Shown: positions 63,247 through 64,000 of the stretch, one piece after another
Layout: each line of letters opens with the position of its first letter
Position numbering within the stretch: position 1 is the stretch's first letter
Origin: Flavobacterium salmonis
GTDB lineage: Bacteria; Bacteroidota; Bacteroidia; Flavobacteriales; Flavobacteriaceae
Length of the DNA: 64,000 nucleotides
Assembly: GCF_903819435.1 (NCBI RefSeq)
Contig: NZ_CAIJDP010000068.1
Location: forward strand, 1 to 64,000
Direction: 5' to 3'
The notes under the pieces: model-generated
The model's database searches: none
The model's input: the letters and a program-made list of their open reading frames with translations, nothing else
Told to the model about the DNA's origin: nothing
Translations under genes and position numbers: made by a program

Positions 63247-64000
63247 ATGAGGAAATTTTACATTCTGTTCTTTACGCTTTATGCTGTTTTTTGTTCAGCC
63301 CAGGCACCAGCCAATTATTATTCTACAGCTACAGGAACAGGTTACACCCTAAAAACCCAATTGTACAATATCATTAAAGACCACACAGATAACGGTTATT
63401 CAGGCTTATATGTTACTTATCAGACATCTGATATTGATAATTTTTATGAAAATGACGGATCAATACTAGATATGTATTCTGAAAATCCTAACGGAAATGA
63501 TCCTTATATTTACAGTGCAGGTGCCACACAAAGATGCGGATCAGCCGGATATTCAAATGAAGGAGACTGCTACAACAGAGAACACATTATTCCACAATCT
63601 GTATTTGATGAAAAAGCACCGATGGTTTCTGATGCTCATTTTATAACTCCAACTGACGGAAAAGTAAACGGAGTCCGCTCTAATTATCCACATTCGGTTG
63701 TAGGAACACCAACTGAGACAAGTTTAAACGGAAGCAAATTAGGAGCAAGTACAACTGCAGGTTATTCGGGACTCGTTTTTGAACCAATAGATGAATTTAA
63801 AGGTGACATTGCCAGAATGTATTTTTATTTTGCAACACGTTACGAGAATACTGTTGCAGGTTATTCATATCCAATGTTTAATGGTAGTTCGAACAAAGTT
63901 TTTACTCCTGCATTTTTAAGTCAGCTTCTTGCCTGGCACAATCAGGATCCTGTAAGCGCACGTGAAATAGCACGTAATAATGCTATTTATGCAAGACAAA
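63247..64000 (+). CDS. Second secreted endonuclease I, cut by the window end
   Basis: The ATG at 63247 opens a frame that runs to the last base. The visible 251 residues are a signal peptide (FYILFFTLYAVFCSAQ) and the endonuclease I domain (GDCYNREHIIPQSVFDEKAP, DAHFITPTDGKVNGVRSNYP), closely similar to the gene just upstream, so a tandem duplicate. Differences are spread through the domain, so the copies are not recent identical repeats. A TAGATTTG -7 box lies at 63182-63189. The 3' part, including any sorting domain, is outside the window. Confidence 0.9.
   Translation, partial: MRKFYILFFTLYAVFCSAQAPANYYSTATGTGYTLKTQLYNIIKDHTDNGYSGLYVTYQTSDIDNFYENDGSILDMYSENPNGNDPYIYSAGATQRCGSAGYSNEGDCYNREHIIPQSVFDEKAPMVSDAHFITPTDGKVNGVRSNYPHSVVGTPTETSLNGSKLGASTTAGYSGLVFEPIDEFKGDIARMYFYFATRYENTVAGYSYPMFNGSSNKVFTPAFLSQLLAWHNQDPVSAREIARNNAIYARQ

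Overview
The window is AT-rich chromosomal DNA from a Bacteroidota bacterium, most likely a Flavobacterium. The signs are TAnnTTTG-type promoter boxes, type 9 secretion (T9SS) sorting domains, a TonB-linked outer-membrane barrel protein with a carboxypeptidase-regulatory-like front domain, menaquinone and bacillithiol genes, and a tmRNA whose tag reads GENNYALAA. No CRISPR array, rRNA operon or complete prophage was seen.

Layout. 1-3.7 kb is an accessory patch: the end of an IS110-family transposase, orphan small proteins, related intergenic segments and an XRE-type regulator. 3.8-21.9 kb is a run of fourteen minus-strand genes and the main feature of the window. It holds a complete eboABCDEF cluster in canonical order (3824-10319). 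Upstream of that lie a VOC protein, a VioB/RebD-like enzyme split into two genes (a ferritin-like protein and a VioB N-terminal-like protein), a nitrobindin-like predicted heme protein, a flavin amino-acid oxidase, a second FAD oxidase of the sarcosine/N-methyltryptophan oxidase type, a protein of unknown function and a cytosolic sulfatase. I read this as an undescribed biosynthetic gene cluster. An aromatic amino acid would be oxidised to an imine, coupled by the split VioB-like enzyme, and further processed or trafficked at the inner membrane by the Ebo proteins. Ebo genes are known to be needed for export of the scytonemin monomer in cyanobacteria. Two copies of a 24-bp motif (21 of 24 identical), plus a weaker third, lie in the two long gaps upstream of the cluster's transcription units.

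21.9-22.9 kb is a gap with a MITE/REP-like repeat and a broken OmpA fragment. 22.9-27.5 kb holds two AraC genes (one truncated), two short-chain dehydrogenases, a DJ-1/PfpI protein, a small YCII-like protein and a frameshifted flavodoxin-fold reductase. 27.6-31.2 kb has a Tat-type alkaline phosphatase, a COG0523 GTPase and a small His/Cys-rich membrane protein. The last has a promoter that carries two near-identical palindromes placed exactly over its -33 and -7 boxes, like Zur operators. 31.2-32 kb holds a T9SS-domain remnant and ssrA.

32-64 kb is ordinary core genome: serine hydrolase, saccharopine/alanine dehydrogenase-like enzyme, fumC, TonB-type barrel protein, ArsC-family protein, CPBP protease with menE, RsmB-type methyltransferase, kup, an ECF sigma operon, MazG-like and DUF4406-like proteins, Crp/Fnr regulator, ilvE, mnmD, tRNA-His, bshB1, a menF-like gene ending inside a heptanucleotide tandem repeat, a hotdog thioesterase, a beta-helix lipoprotein, and two tandem secreted endonuclease I genes, the second cut by the window end.

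All calls come from reading the sequence and from recall of protein families. No database search was run.
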